DNA of 64,000 nt from Roseiterribacter gracilis (GTDB lineage Bacteria > Pseudomonadota > Alphaproteobacteria > BOG-932 > Roseiterribacteraceae): the NCBI GenBank assembly GCA_018332375.1, contig BOPV01000001.1:744001-808000 (forward strand), written 5' to 3'. The translations under genes and the position numbers were made by a program. Positions 49,226 to 57,803 of the stretch are shown piece by piece. Every line of letters starts with the position of its first letter. Position 1 is the stretch's first letter. The notes under the pieces are model-generated. The model was not told the origin of the DNA. It saw nothing but the letters and a program-made list of their open reading frames with translations, and ran no database searches.

Positions 49226-50107
49226 ATGCCGCGTTTCGCGTATGTCGACGGGCAGTATGTCCCGCACGCGAAGGCGTGCGTACATATCGAAGATCGCGGC
49301 TTTCAGTTTGCCGACGCCATCTATGAAGTGATCGCGATCCGCAACGGCGCCTTGATGGACGAGCGTGGCCATCTCGACCGGTTGGTCCGTTCGCTGAACG
49401 AGCTGAAAATTCCGCTACCGATGTCGCTGACCGCGCTGCCGATCGTCATGCGCGAGCTGATCCGGCGCAACCGCGTGCGCAACGCTGCCTTGTACATGCA
49501 GATCACGCGCGGCGAAGCAGCCCGCGATTTTCGCTTCGATCCCGACCTTGCACCGACCTTGGTGATGACGGTGCGACGTGCCGACTTCAGCCACACAAAA
49601 CAGCTGAACCAGGGTCTCAAGATCCTGTCGGTGCCCGACCTGCGCTGGGCGCGGCCCGACATCAAAACCGTGATGCTGCTGCCGTCGTCGCTGGCCAAGA
49701 TGCATGCGCTCGAGCAGGGCGCCGACGATGCGTGGCTGGTCGACGCCAACGGCTATGTCACCGAAGGTTCGTCGAACAATGCCTGGATCGTCACCGCCGA
49801 CGGCGAGCTGGTGACGAGACCTGCCGACGGACGAATTTTGAAGGGCGTGACGCGCAGCGCGCTGCAGCACATCGCGACCTTGTTTCAGCTTCGCATCGTC
49901 GAACGCCCGTTCACGATCGCCGAAGCACAAGCTGCGTGCGAAGCTTTCAGCACCAGCGCCAGCGCGTTCGTCGCACCAGTGGTTTCGATCGACGGCAAGA
50001 TGATCGGCGACGGCAAGCCGGGCCGTGTCGCGTTGGGAATGCGCGAGCGCTATTTGCGGTATAGCGAAGGCGCGCACGGCGCTCCGATCGGCTGGACCTC
50101 TACATGA
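49226..50107 (+). CDS. dat: D-amino-acid aminotransferase
   Basis: The 293-aa PLP enzyme belongs to fold-type IV transaminases, D-alanine branch: MPRFAYVDGQYVPHAKACVHIEDRGFQFAD at the N-terminus (in shortened view, VHIEDRGFQFAD), YMQITRGEAARDFRF, and the PLP Lys147 in RWARPDIKTVMLLP, followed by EGSSNNAW and GVTRSALQ. It probably makes D-alanine or D-glutamate for peptidoglycan. It begins three bases after ntrX and its end overlaps the first MFS gene (ATGA). Confidence 0.9.
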   Translation: MPRFAYVDGQYVPHAKACVHIEDRGFQFADAIYEVIAIRNGALMDERGHLDRLVRSLNELKIPLPMSLTALPIVMRELIRRNRVRNAALYMQITRGEAARDFRFDPDLAPTLVMTVRRADFSHTKQLNQGLKILSVPDLRWARPDIKTVMLLPSSLAKMHALEQGADDAWLVDANGYVTEGSSNNAWIVTADGELVTRPADGRILKGVTRSALQHIATLFQLRIVERPFTIAEAQAACEAFSTSASAFVAPVVSIDGKMIGDGKPGRVALGMRERYLRYSEGAHGAPIGWTST

Positions 50108-51360
50108 AAATTTTTGGCTCGAAGGGGCGCGCACCCGCGACCGCCTTCATTCTGATCACGGTGTTGCTGGACGTGATCGGCATCGGCCTGATCATCCCCG
50201 TCCTGCCCAAGCTGGTGGAGGAATTTGTTGGCGGCGGCCCGTCCGAGGCAAGCGCCGAGCTGGGCTGGTTGTTCGCGGCCTACGCGCTGATGTTGTTCTT
50301 GTGTGCGCCAGCGCTGGGTTCGTTGTCGGATCGGTTTGGACGCCGCCCGGTCATCCTCGTCGCGCTGTTGGGCATGGCGTTCGACTATGTGCTGACCGCG
50401 ATGGCGCCGACGCTGTGGCTGTTGTTCCTCGGCCGCATCGTTGCTGGCGCATGCGGATCGAATTTCACCACCGCGACGGCCTATATCGCCGACGTCACGC
50501 CGCCGGAGAAACGCGCGCAGGCCTTTGGTCTGATCGGCGCTGCGTTCGGCGTTGGATTCATTCTTGGGCCGGCGCTGGGCGGTTTGCTCGGTCAGTTTGG
50601 ACCGCGCGTTCCGTTCTGGGTTGCGGCCGGCATGACCGCGCTGAACTTCGTCTACGGCGCGTTCGTGCTGCCCGAAAGCCTGCCGGCGAAAGAACGGCGG
50701 GCGTTTTCCGCCGTTGCAGCCAATCCATTTCGCTCGTTGCTGCGGCTGAGCCGGTTTCCCGCTGTGCTGGGATTGGCGGCGTCGTTCTTCTTCCTGCAGC
50801 TCGGCGCGCAGATGCTGCAAAGCAATTGGGTGTTGTTCACCGAGTTTCGCTTCGCCTGGACGGAACGCGATGTCGGACTGTCGCTGGCGATGGTCGGGTT
50901 GGTCTTTGGTCTGGCGCAGGGCCTGCTGACGCGCATTCTGATTCCAAAGCTTGGCGAACCGCGGTCGATTTTTCTCGGCATCTTGCTGTGCGTGATCGGT
51001 CTGATTTGGTTCGCCGTCGCGACGCAAGGCTGGATGATGTATGCGGCGATGTTGCCGTACGCGATGATCGGGATCGCGGGACCGTCGATGCAGGCGATCA
51101 TGTCGCGTCAAGTGCAATCGAACGAGCAGGGCGAGTTGCAAGGCACCTTGACCAGCCTGATGAGCGTCACCGCCGTCTTCGGCCCGTTGATCGCCGCCTA
51201 TGTCTTCGCTTGGTTCACGCGTGCCAACGCGACCTTCCAGATGCCCGGTGCAGCCTTCCTCACCGGTGCGTTTTTCATGTTCGTTGCGTTGGTTTTCGCA
51301 GCGTTGGGGCTGCGATCCGCACCCGCCGCAACCGCTACTGTGGAACCGGCTGGCGCCTGA
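50104..51360 (+). CDS. MFS exporter, Tet/TCR type (copy 1)
   Basis: The 418-aa protein has 12 predicted membrane helices and DHA1-type motifs: [19 protein letters not shown], motif A as [33 protein letters not shown] and the motif C-like [10 protein letters not shown]. The TetA-like signature suggests export of a drug-like or metabolite substrate. It overlaps dat by four bases and is followed 16 bases later by a close paralogue, so the pair arose by tandem duplication. No regulator of the TetR type is adjacent. Confidence 0.9.
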   Translation: MKIFGSKGRAPATAFILITVLLDVIGIGLIIPVLPKLVEEFVGGGPSEASAELGWLFAAYALMLFLCAPALGSLSDRFGRRPVILVALLGMAFDYVLTAMAPTLWLLFLGRIVAGACGSNFTTATAYIADVTPPEKRAQAFGLIGAAFGVGFILGPALGGLLGQFGPRVPFWVAAGMTALNFVYGAFVLPESLPAKERRAFSAVAANPFRSLLRLSRFPAVLGLAASFFFLQLGAQMLQSNWVLFTEFRFAWTERDVGLSLAMVGLVFGLAQGLLTRILIPKLGEPRSIFLGILLCVIGLIWFAVATQGWMMYAAMLPYAMIGIAGPSMQAIMSRQVQSNEQGELQGTLTSLMSVTAVFGPLIAAYVFAWFTRANATFQMPGAAFLTGAFFMFVALVFAALGLRSAPAATATVEPAGA

Positions 51361-51376
51361 CGTCGTTGCGCCGACT

Positions 51377-52624
51377 ATGGGTCGGCGACCGGCTACGCTC
51401 TTCGTCTTTGTGACTGTGCTCATCGATCTGATGGGCATCGGCCTCGTAATGCCGGTGACGCCCCGCCTGGTTGAGAGTTTCGTCGGTGGCGGACCGTCGA
51501 ATGCCAGCGTGACGTTCGGCTTGTTGGTGACGTCCTACGCGCTGGCGTCGCTGTTGGGCGCGCCGTTGCTGGGTGCCATTTCGGATGCGATCGGACGGCG
51601 TCCGGTGTTGCTGCTGGCGGTGGCAGGGCTGGGGATCAACTACGTCGCTGCTGCTTTGGCGCCCAACCTGCTGGTGCTGTTTGCTGCCCGCATCTTCGCC
51701 GGGCTTTGCGGCGCCAGCTACACGACCGCCGCTGCCTATATCGCCGACGTGACGCCGCCCGAACGTCGCGCCGCCGCGTTCGGTTTGATCGGCGCTGCTG
51801 CGGGCAGCGGATTCATTCTGGGCCCTGCGATCGGCGGGTTGCTGGGCGATCTTGGGCCGCGCGTTCCGTTCGTCGTCGCCGCGATCCTGGCCGCGGCGAA
51901 TTTCCTCTACGGCCTGTTTGTGCTGCCTGAGAGCCTGCCGCGCACGCTCCGCCGGACCTTCACCTGGCGTGCGGCCAATCCGTTCCGCGCCTTGCTGCGG
52001 CTGGCGCGGTTCAAAGCGCTGCCGGGCCTGGCGCTGCTGTATTTCTTTGTCGAAATCGGCGGCGTCTATCCGCAAGCGATCTGGGTGTTGTTCACCGATT
52101 ACCGCTTTGGCTGGAGCAGCTATCAGGTCGGTGTTTCGCTGGCGCTGGTCGGTCTGTTCTTCGGCGCGGCGCAAGCGGGTTTGACCCGTATCATTGTGCC
52201 GCGGTTGGGCGAACGGTCGGCTGTGCTGCTGGGGCTTGGCGGGTACATTCTCGGCTGTGTGCTGTTCGCGTTTGCGACCGAAAGCTGGCAGCTTTACGTG
52301 ATCGTGCCGATCTACGCGCTCGGCGGTCTTGCGGCACCTTCGGTGCAGGCGGTGATCTCGGCGCGCGTACCGGCGGACGAGCAGGGCGAGCTGCAAGGCG
52401 CGCTCGCAAGCACGATCGGTATCGCAGCGGTGCTGGCGCCGATTTGTGCGACATGTGTGTTCGGTCTTTGCACCGGCCCGACCGCACCGGTCGATGCGCC
52501 CGGTGCACCGTTCTTGGTGGAGGCGCTGTTGTTGGTGGGTGGTCTTTTGCTTGCGCTGCAGACGATGCCGCGACGCGCGGCGGTGCGGCGTGTACCGATC
52601 ACCGCGTCAGCCACACCGGCGTGA
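51377..52624 (+). CDS. MFS exporter, Tet/TCR type (copy 2)
   Basis: The 415-aa protein repeats copy 1 along its length: [56 protein letters not shown] and [20 protein letters not shown]. The two copies differ most in the C-terminal helices and tail, so their substrates may differ. The ATG at 51377 is chosen because the family starts directly before the first helix. Its TGA overlaps the GTG start of the HAD gene. Confidence 0.9.
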   Translation: MGRRPATLFVFVTVLIDLMGIGLVMPVTPRLVESFVGGGPSNASVTFGLLVTSYALASLLGAPLLGAISDAIGRRPVLLLAVAGLGINYVAAALAPNLLVLFAARIFAGLCGASYTTAAAYIADVTPPERRAAAFGLIGAAAGSGFILGPAIGGLLGDLGPRVPFVVAAILAAANFLYGLFVLPESLPRTLRRTFTWRAANPFRALLRLARFKALPGLALLYFFVEIGGVYPQAIWVLFTDYRFGWSSYQVGVSLALVGLFFGAAQAGLTRIIVPRLGERSAVLLGLGGYILGCVLFAFATESWQLYVIVPIYALGGLAAPSVQAVISARVPADEQGELQGALASTIGIAAVLAPICATCVFGLCTGPTAPVDAPGAPFLVEALLLVGGLLLALQTMPRRAAVRRVPITASATPA

Positions 52625-53316
52625 GCGAGGCGTTACCGGCGCCGCGCGCCATTCTGTTCGATTGGGACAATACGCTGGTCGATAATTGGCGCTGCGTGCA
52701 GGCGGCGCTGAACACGGCGCGCTCGTCGTTCGATCTGCCGCCGTTGGATCTCGCCGAAACGCTCGCCAATGCGCGCCTGTCGGCCCGGGACTCGTTCCCG
52801 CGCATGTTCGGTACCCAGTGGGAACAAGCGCGCGCGATTTTCTATGAGGCGTTCGAGCGTCTGCACCTCGAAGGGCTCGTGGCTCTGGCGGGGGCCGAGC
52901 GTCTGCTCGACTGGACTCGGAATAATGGCGTGCCCGCTGCCGTCGTCAGCAACAAGCGCGGCGCGTTCCTTCGGCGTGAGGTGACCCATCTCGGTTGGGA
53001 CGACAGGTTCGGCGTTCTGGTCGGGGCCGGGGACGCGCCGCGTGACAAACCCGATGCGGCGCCGGCGGTGATGGCGTTGGCCGCGCTGGGGGTCGAGGCC
53101 AGCCCCGGGGTCTGGTTCGTGGGCGATACCGACGTCGATCTGCGGACCGGGCTGGCTGCGGGATGCACGCCGGTACTGGTTGAGACGAGCGACCTAGATC
53201 CGGCGTTGATGCTGGATTGCCCGCCAGCTGCCCGCGTTCGCAATCTCGATGGGCTGCTTGGCTTGGTAGAGGCGGCTTCGCGTCCTATATCCGGGACGTC
53301 GTCGAAACGGGGTTAG
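52621..53316 (+). CDS. HAD-family phosphatase (phosphoglycolate-phosphatase-like)
   Basis: The 231-aa protein shows the HAD motifs in order: nucleophile and acid Asp14 and Asp16 in FDWDNTLVD, motif II Ser/Thr in VVSNKRG, motif III Lys in RDKPDAAP, and motif IV in WFVGDTDVDL. A helical cap domain follows motif I, as in Gph-type phosphatases. The exact substrate is not predictable. The GTG start overlaps the MFS stop (GTGA), so it is coupled to the exporters. Confidence 0.88.
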   Translation: MSEALPAPRAILFDWDNTLVDNWRCVQAALNTARSSFDLPPLDLAETLANARLSARDSFPRMFGTQWEQARAIFYEAFERLHLEGLVALAGAERLLDWTRNNGVPAAVVSNKRGAFLRREVTHLGWDDRFGVLVGAGDAPRDKPDAAPAVMALAALGVEASPGVWFVGDTDVDLRTGLAAGCTPVLVETSDLDPALMLDCPPAARVRNLDGLLGLVEAASRPISGTSSKRG

Positions 53317-53367
53317 GTGGCCGCAGGGCCAGCTCGCCCCCAAAAACATGCAACAAGAGAGATAGCG

Positions 53368-53616
53368 ATGACCGAGAAAAATCAGAACGTCCAAGACGTC
53401 TTCCTCAACAACATTCGCAAGAACAAGGCACCGGTCACGATTTTCCTGATCAATGGTGTGAAGCTTCAAGGCATCGTCACCTGGTTCGACAATTTCTCAG
53501 TCCTGCTGCGGCGGGACGCGCATTCGCAGCTCGTCTACAAACACGCCATCTCGACCATCATGCCGACCCAGCCGATCCAGCTGTTCGAGAAGGAAAAGGA
53601 CGAGGACGTGGGTTGA
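53368..53616 (+). CDS. hfq: RNA chaperone Hfq
   Basis: The 82-aa protein is Hfq, which pairs small RNAs with mRNAs. It shows [20 protein letters not shown], the Sm1 region [20 protein letters not shown] and the Sm2 motif [12 protein letters not shown]. The C-terminal tail is short, as usual in alphaproteobacteria. AGAGAGAT precedes the ATG. Its stop overlaps the TTG start of hflX. Confidence 0.97.
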   Translation: MTEKNQNVQDVFLNNIRKNKAPVTIFLINGVKLQGIVTWFDNFSVLLRRDAHSQLVYKHAISTIMPTQPIQLFEKEKDEDVG

Positions 53617-54953
53617 GCCTTCGCCACGAAGGCCAGGCCGGTCCCCCGGAGGACCGGCGCACCGGCGGGCGTGCGCTGGTGTTGCACCCGATTGTGGGGC
53701 GCGTCGGCGTTGATGCCCGCGACCCCGAGGCCAAGCTGGAAGAGGCGGTCGGTCTGGCCGCCGCCATCGAACTCGACGTCGTTCATGCCGAGGTGGTGCG
53801 CGTAACGCGCCCGTCGCCCGCAACCTTGCTCGGGTCGGGCTCGGTCCAGCGCGTTGCCGAGGCGATCGAGAACGAGCTCAAGCCGATCGAGCTGGTGGTC
53901 GTCGATCATCCGCTGTCGCCCGTGCAGCAGCGCAATCTAGAGCGCGACTGGAAGACCAAGGTGATCGACCGCACCGGTCTGATCCTCGAGATCTTCGGTG
54001 CCCGTGCCCGCACGCGCGAAGGCACGCTGCAGGTCGAACTGGCGGCGCTGAGTTATCAGCGTTCGCGCTTGGTCCGCAGTTGGACCCACTTGGAACGGCA
54101 GCGCGGTGGTTTCGGCTTTCTCGGCGGTCCTGGTGAAAGCCAGATCGAAATGGATCGTCGCTTGATCGGCGACCGCATCATCAAGCTCAAACGCGAGCTG
54201 GACCAGGTGCGGCGCACGCGCGATTTGCATCGCGCCGCGCGCAAGCGCGTGCCGTATCCGGTGGTTGCGTTGGTCGGCTACACCAACGCGGGCAAGTCGA
54301 CGCTGTTCAATCGCCTGTCCGGTGCGACCGTGCGCGCCGAAGATCTGTTGTTCGCGACCTTGGACCCGACCATGCGCGGCATCGCATTGCCGTCGGGACG
54401 GCGCGTGATCCTGTCCGACACGGTCGGGTTCATCTCGGATCTGCCGACGACCTTGGTGGCTGCGTTTCGCGCCACGCTGGAAGAAGTCGAACAGGCCGAC
54501 GTGATCCTGCATGTGCGCGACCTGGCGCATCCCGACAGCGAAGCGCAGCGCGAAGACGTCTTGTCGGTCCTGTCCGAGCTGGGCATCGACGCGGAAAGCG
54601 ATCCGCGCCTGATCGAAGTCGGCAACAAGATCGATCTGATGAGCGACGAAGACCGTCGCCACGCACGTACGCGCAGCGCGCGGCACGCCGAGCCGATTCC
54701 CGTGTCGGCATTGACCGGCGAAGGAATCGATCGGCTGCTGCAGCGGATCGAAGAGCGGATCGAAGCCGAACGGCGCGTGATCGATTTCGAGATCGATCTA
54801 TCGGACGGCGGCGCCTTGGCGTTCTTGCACCGCGAAGGCGACGTGCTGGCGCGCGAAGATGACGGCGAGCACGGACGCGCGCGCGTTACGGTCGGGCTTG
54901 AACCGACCGCGCTCGAGCGGTTCGAGCGCCAATATCCGTATCGGCCAGTTTGA
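53613..54953 (+). CDS. hflX: GTPase HflX
   Basis: The 446-aa ribosome-splitting GTPase has the HflX N-terminal domain ([36 protein letters not shown]), a glycine-rich linker ([18 protein letters not shown]) and a G domain with [14 protein letters not shown] (G1), [11 protein letters not shown] (G3) and NKIDL (G4). The start is a TTG overlapping the hfq stop, since no nearby ATG gives the family length; a later GTG is possible. hfq-hflX is a conserved pair. It overlaps the converging LysR gene by 68 bases. Confidence 0.95.
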   Translation: MSLRHEGQAGPPEDRRTGGRALVLHPIVGRVGVDARDPEAKLEEAVGLAAAIELDVVHAEVVRVTRPSPATLLGSGSVQRVAEAIENELKPIELVVVDHPLSPVQQRNLERDWKTKVIDRTGLILEIFGARARTREGTLQVELAALSYQRSRLVRSWTHLERQRGGFGFLGGPGESQIEMDRRLIGDRIIKLKRELDQVRRTRDLHRAARKRVPYPVVALVGYTNAGKSTLFNRLSGATVRAEDLLFATLDPTMRGIALPSGRRVILSDTVGFISDLPTTLVAAFRATLEEVEQADVILHVRDLAHPDSEAQREDVLSVLSELGIDAESDPRLIEVGNKIDLMSDEDRRHARTRSARHAEPIPVSALTGEGIDRLLQRIEERIEAERRVIDFEIDLSDGGALAFLHREGDVLAREDDGEHGRARVTVGLEPTALERFERQYPYRPV

Positions 54954-55818
54954 GCTGTTCGGCGACGCTGACACGCAGCAACTCGGCAAGGCGCGTGGCG
55001 GCCGCCGACGGCACGCCTGGCGCATGGCGTAAACACAGATCGACCGACGGCAAGGCAGGCAGCCCATCGCTGAGCAGGCGCAGGTTTGGCGGCAAGCCCA
55101 TCTGCGTGCGCACGGTGATGCCGAGGCCCGCTTCGACGGTTGCGTAGAGGCCCGTGACGCTGTCGCTCGACGCGACAACGCGCCAGGGCTTGCCCGCCGC
55201 GTCGAGCGCCGCAGTAGCGGCCTGGCGGAAGATGCAGGGCGGGTCGAGCAGCACCAGCGACAGCGGATCGTCGATTTGTGCCGTCGGTCCTCCGATCCAG
55301 ATCATCGGCAAGGTCGCGAGCACGTCGCTACCAGCACGCTTTTCATTCGGGTCGGCGCGCGCGAAGACGAGCGCGACGTCGAGCTCACCACGTTCCATCA
55401 GATCGAGAACGGCGCGGTTGCCGGCGACGCGCACTTGCACACGCACGCCGGGATGGGCGCGGGCATAGCGCGCCAAGGTCGCCGGCAACGCGCCTTGCGC
55501 CAGGTCATGCGGCAAGCCGAAGCGCAGCTCGCCTTCGACGGCGTGACTGCGCACCGCCGTCAGCATCTCGTCATTGAGCTCCAGCATGCGGCGGGCATAG
55601 GAGACGATCACGTCGCCGGTCTCGGTCAGCGCGACGCCACGCCCGTCTTTGCGGAACAGGCGCTGGCCAAGTTGGGCCTCCAACCCACGCAGCTGCAGGC
55701 TGACCGCCGATGGCGACCGGTCGAGCAGGGACGCGGCGCGGCCGAAGCCACCCAGATCGACCGCTGCAACCAAGGTCCGCAGCACGCTGAGATCGACGGT
55801 AGGCCCCGTCCTATCCAT
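54886..55818 (-). CDS. LysR-family transcriptional regulator
   Basis: The 310-aa protein has the N-terminal LysR helix-turn-helix (LRTLVAAVDLGGFGRAASLLDRSPSAVSLQLRGLE, key part FGRAASLLDRSPSAVS) and a periplasmic-binding-like effector domain. It reads away from the small membrane gene and tautomerase genes, a classic LysR arrangement, and probably controls them. A 13-base palindrome lies in the shared gap. The 3' end overlaps hflX on the opposite strand by 68 bases. The effector is unknown. Confidence 0.92.
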   Translation of the reverse strand: MDRTGPTVDLSVLRTLVAAVDLGGFGRAASLLDRSPSAVSLQLRGLEAQLGQRLFRKDGRGVALTETGDVIVSYARRMLELNDEMLTAVRSHAVEGELRFGLPHDLAQGALPATLARYARAHPGVRVQVRVAGNRAVLDLMERGELDVALVFARADPNEKRAGSDVLATLPMIWIGGPTAQIDDPLSLVLLDPPCIFRQAATAALDAAGKPWRVVASSDSVTGLYATVEAGLGITVRTQMGLPPNLRLLSDGLPALPSVDLCLRHAPGVPSAAATRLAELLRVSVAEQLKLADTDIGARTARARSVQARP

Positions 55819-55842
55819 TAGAAATCCTCGTCGATTAGTTTC

Positions 55843-55855
55843 GATCCATTGGATC
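55843..55855. promoter_or_regulatory. candidate LysR-type operator palindrome
   Basis: GATCCA, T, TGGATC is a perfect inverted repeat in the 93-base divergent gap between the LysR gene and the tautomerase group. ATCCATT also recurs at 55813 and 55844. LysR sites usually fit T-N11-A, so this assignment is tentative. Confidence 0.4.
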
Positions 55856-55911
55856 TATAAATCTATCCTGGCGCGCCATTCTCCGTTCGACAAGCCCGAA
55901 CGGAGGTTTTT

Positions 55912-56064
55912 ATGTTCTCAGATACGACTTCAACTGGCGCAACTTCTGGCCACGGTATCAGTGGGTTCATCCAGAATTTGGATCCAGTACGTGACTTCGT
56001 TTTCGTGTGGTCGGCCGGCGTCTTTGTCGGCGGCGCGATCGCACTTGCCCTTTGGTTTCTGTGA
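55912..56064 (+). CDS. 50-aa single-pass membrane protein
   Basis: The frame encodes a Ser/Thr/Gly-rich N-terminus (about 1-20) and one hydrophobic helix (about 28-49, VWSAGVFVGGAIALALWF). CGGAGG at 55900-55905 sets the ATG. The stop is seven bases before the tautomerase gene, so it is the first gene of that transcript. No family is recognised. Confidence 0.6.
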   Translation: MFSDTTSTGATSGHGISGFIQNLDPVRDFVFVWSAGVFVGGAIALALWFL

Positions 56065-56071
56065 GGTCGCC

Positions 56072-56455
56072 ATGCCACTCGTACGCCTGACCACCGGCCC
56101 CAGCCGCGACGCGGCTTCCCGCCGGGCCATCGCCGATGCCGCGCACGCGGTCTTGATCCGCACCCTCGTCGCGCCTGCGGACGATCGCTTCCAGCTGCTC
56201 GAGACGCGCGACACGACCGGCTTCATCGCCGACCCGGCCTATCTCGGCATGGACCGGCGCGATCCGGTGCTGATCGAAGTGACGTGCAAACGCGGCCGCA
56301 GCGACGACCAGAAGCGCGCCTTCTATGCCGGCCTTGCAGCCGCGCTGGAGCCCGTCGGCGTGCGCGGGGACGATCTGATCGTCGTGCTGACCGAGAATGA
56401 CGGCGTCGACTGGTCGTTCGGCCGCGGCGTTGCGCAGTACGCGCCGGGGACCTGA
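56072..56455 (+). CDS. tautomerase-superfamily protein
   Basis: The 127-aa protein begins MPLVRLTTG, so Pro is exposed after Met removal and can act as the catalytic base of the 4-oxalocrotonate tautomerase superfamily. The rest fits the longer members of the family (DRFQLLETRDTTGFI, VTCKRGRSDDQKRAFY, VVLTENDGVDWSFG). Its substrate is unknown. It sits between the small membrane protein and the DUF4865 gene, in a divergent LysR-controlled group. Confidence 0.87.
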   Translation: MPLVRLTTGPSRDAASRRAIADAAHAVLIRTLVAPADDRFQLLETRDTTGFIADPAYLGMDRRDPVLIEVTCKRGRSDDQKRAFYAGLAAALEPVGVRGDDLIVVLTENDGVDWSFGRGVAQYAPGT

Positions 56456-56458
56456 CCT

Positions 56459-56905
56459 ATGCTGCTGATGCGCTACGACATCGCGCTCAACGACGCGGCC
56501 CAGCTCGACACGGTGCGTGGCCGCGCCAAGGAGCGTGGTCCGTTGTTCGACGGGATGGCCGGGCTCGACTGGAAGCTGTTCCTCGCCGACCCGGTCGAGC
56601 TGACCTACGCGACGCTCTACGCCTGGAACGACCCGGCTGCGGCGACGCGGTTTCTCGACGGTCCGTTCTTCGAGGCGCTGGTGACGACGTTCGGGCGGCC
56701 CGAGGTGCGCTTGCTGGTGCCACGTCTCGTGACGTCGCCACCGTCCGCCATTCGTCACATCACGCGCGGCGAAAGCGGGGCCGATCTCCGCGCACTGGAT
56801 CCGCTCGACGGTGCCAGCTTCAACGTTCATTGGGGCGAGGCCCAGGGACGCAGGTTCGAGGTGATGTACCTCGCGCGTGGAAGTGCTAGCACGCTCGTGC
56901 AGTAG
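56459..56905 (+). CDS. DUF4865 family protein
   Basis: The 148-aa protein matches the DUF4865 pattern: LMRYDIALN, DTVRGRAKERGPLFDGMAGL, ELTYATLYAWNDPAAATRFLDGP and FGRPEVRLLV. Members are small ferredoxin-fold-like proteins of unknown function that often lie next to tautomerase and LysR genes, as here. It starts three bases after the tautomerase stop. Nothing suggests a specific reaction. Confidence 0.8.
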   Translation: MLLMRYDIALNDAAQLDTVRGRAKERGPLFDGMAGLDWKLFLADPVELTYATLYAWNDPAAATRFLDGPFFEALVTTFGRPEVRLLVPRLVTSPPSAIRHITRGESGADLRALDPLDGASFNVHWGEAQGRRFEVMYLARGSASTLVQ

Positions 56906-56924
56906 AGAAATCGGAGTAGACGAG

Positions 56925-57803
56925 ATGACTGAGCCGAAGCGCGTCGCGTTCCTGGGATTGGGCGTCATGGGCTATCCGATGGCGCGCCATTTGGCGAAAG
57001 CCGGCCACGACGTCACCGTCTACAACCGCACGCAGGAAAAGGCGCAACGCTGGGTCAGCGAGTTCGGCGGTCGCGCCGCGCCGACACCCGCCGCAGCCGC
57101 AGAAGATCGCGACATCGTCTTTGCGTGCGTCGGCAACGATCACGATCTGCGTGAAGTCGTGCTGGGCGAGCAGGGCGCGTTCGCGGGCATGCGGTTCGGC
57201 AGCATCTTCTGCGATCACACGACAGCGTCGGCCGAAGTCGCGCGCGAGCTTGCCAAGGTCGGCAAAGAGCGCGGCGTCGGCGTTCTCGACGCACCCGTGT
57301 CAGGCGGCCAAGCGGGGGCTGAGAACGGTCAGCTGACGATCATGATCGGCGGCGACGAAGGCACGTTCCTCAAAGTCGAACCAGTCATCCAGGCCTACGC
57401 CAAAGCAGCGGTGTTGATGGGCGAGGCGGGTGCCGGCCAGTTGACCAAGATGGTCAACCAGATTTGCATCGCCGGCGTCGTGCAGGGCCTCGCCGAAGCG
57501 ATCAATTTCGGCCAGCGCGCCGGCCTCGACATGGAAAAGGCGATCGCAGCGATCTCCAAAGGTGCCGCGCAGTCGTGGCAGATGGAGAACCGCTACAAGA
57601 CGATGATCGAAGGCAAATTCGATTTCGGGTTTGCTGTCGATTGGATGCGCAAGGATCTGGGCATCGTGCTCGACACGGCCAACCAGGTCGGCGCACGCAC
57701 ACCGATGACGGCGCTGGTCGATCAGTTCTACGCCCAGGTGCAGGCGCGCGGCGGCAATCGCTGGGACACGTCGAGCCTGATTCAGCTGCTGCAGAAAGAC
57801 TGA
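56925..57803 (+). CDS. beta-hydroxyacid dehydrogenase (3-hydroxyisobutyrate dehydrogenase-like)
   Basis: The 292-aa NAD(P) enzyme shows the Rossmann FLGLGVMGYPMARHLAKAG, the substrate loop DAPVSGGQAGAENGQLTIMIGG, the catalytic Lys in GQLTKMVNQ and the C-terminal MRKDLGIVLD. It could act on 3-hydroxyisobutyrate, tartronate semialdehyde or a related acid. GGAG at 56913-56916 sets the ATG. It follows the DUF4865 gene after 19 bases in the same direction. Its end overlaps the converging EAL gene by 22 bases. Confidence 0.9.
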   Translation: MTEPKRVAFLGLGVMGYPMARHLAKAGHDVTVYNRTQEKAQRWVSEFGGRAAPTPAAAAEDRDIVFACVGNDHDLREVVLGEQGAFAGMRFGSIFCDHTTASAEVARELAKVGKERGVGVLDAPVSGGQAGAENGQLTIMIGGDEGTFLKVEPVIQAYAKAAVLMGEAGAGQLTKMVNQICIAGVVQGLAEAINFGQRAGLDMEKAIAAISKGAAQSWQMENRYKTMIEGKFDFGFAVDWMRKDLGIVLDTANQVGARTPMTALVDQFYAQVQARGGNRWDTSSLIQLLQKD

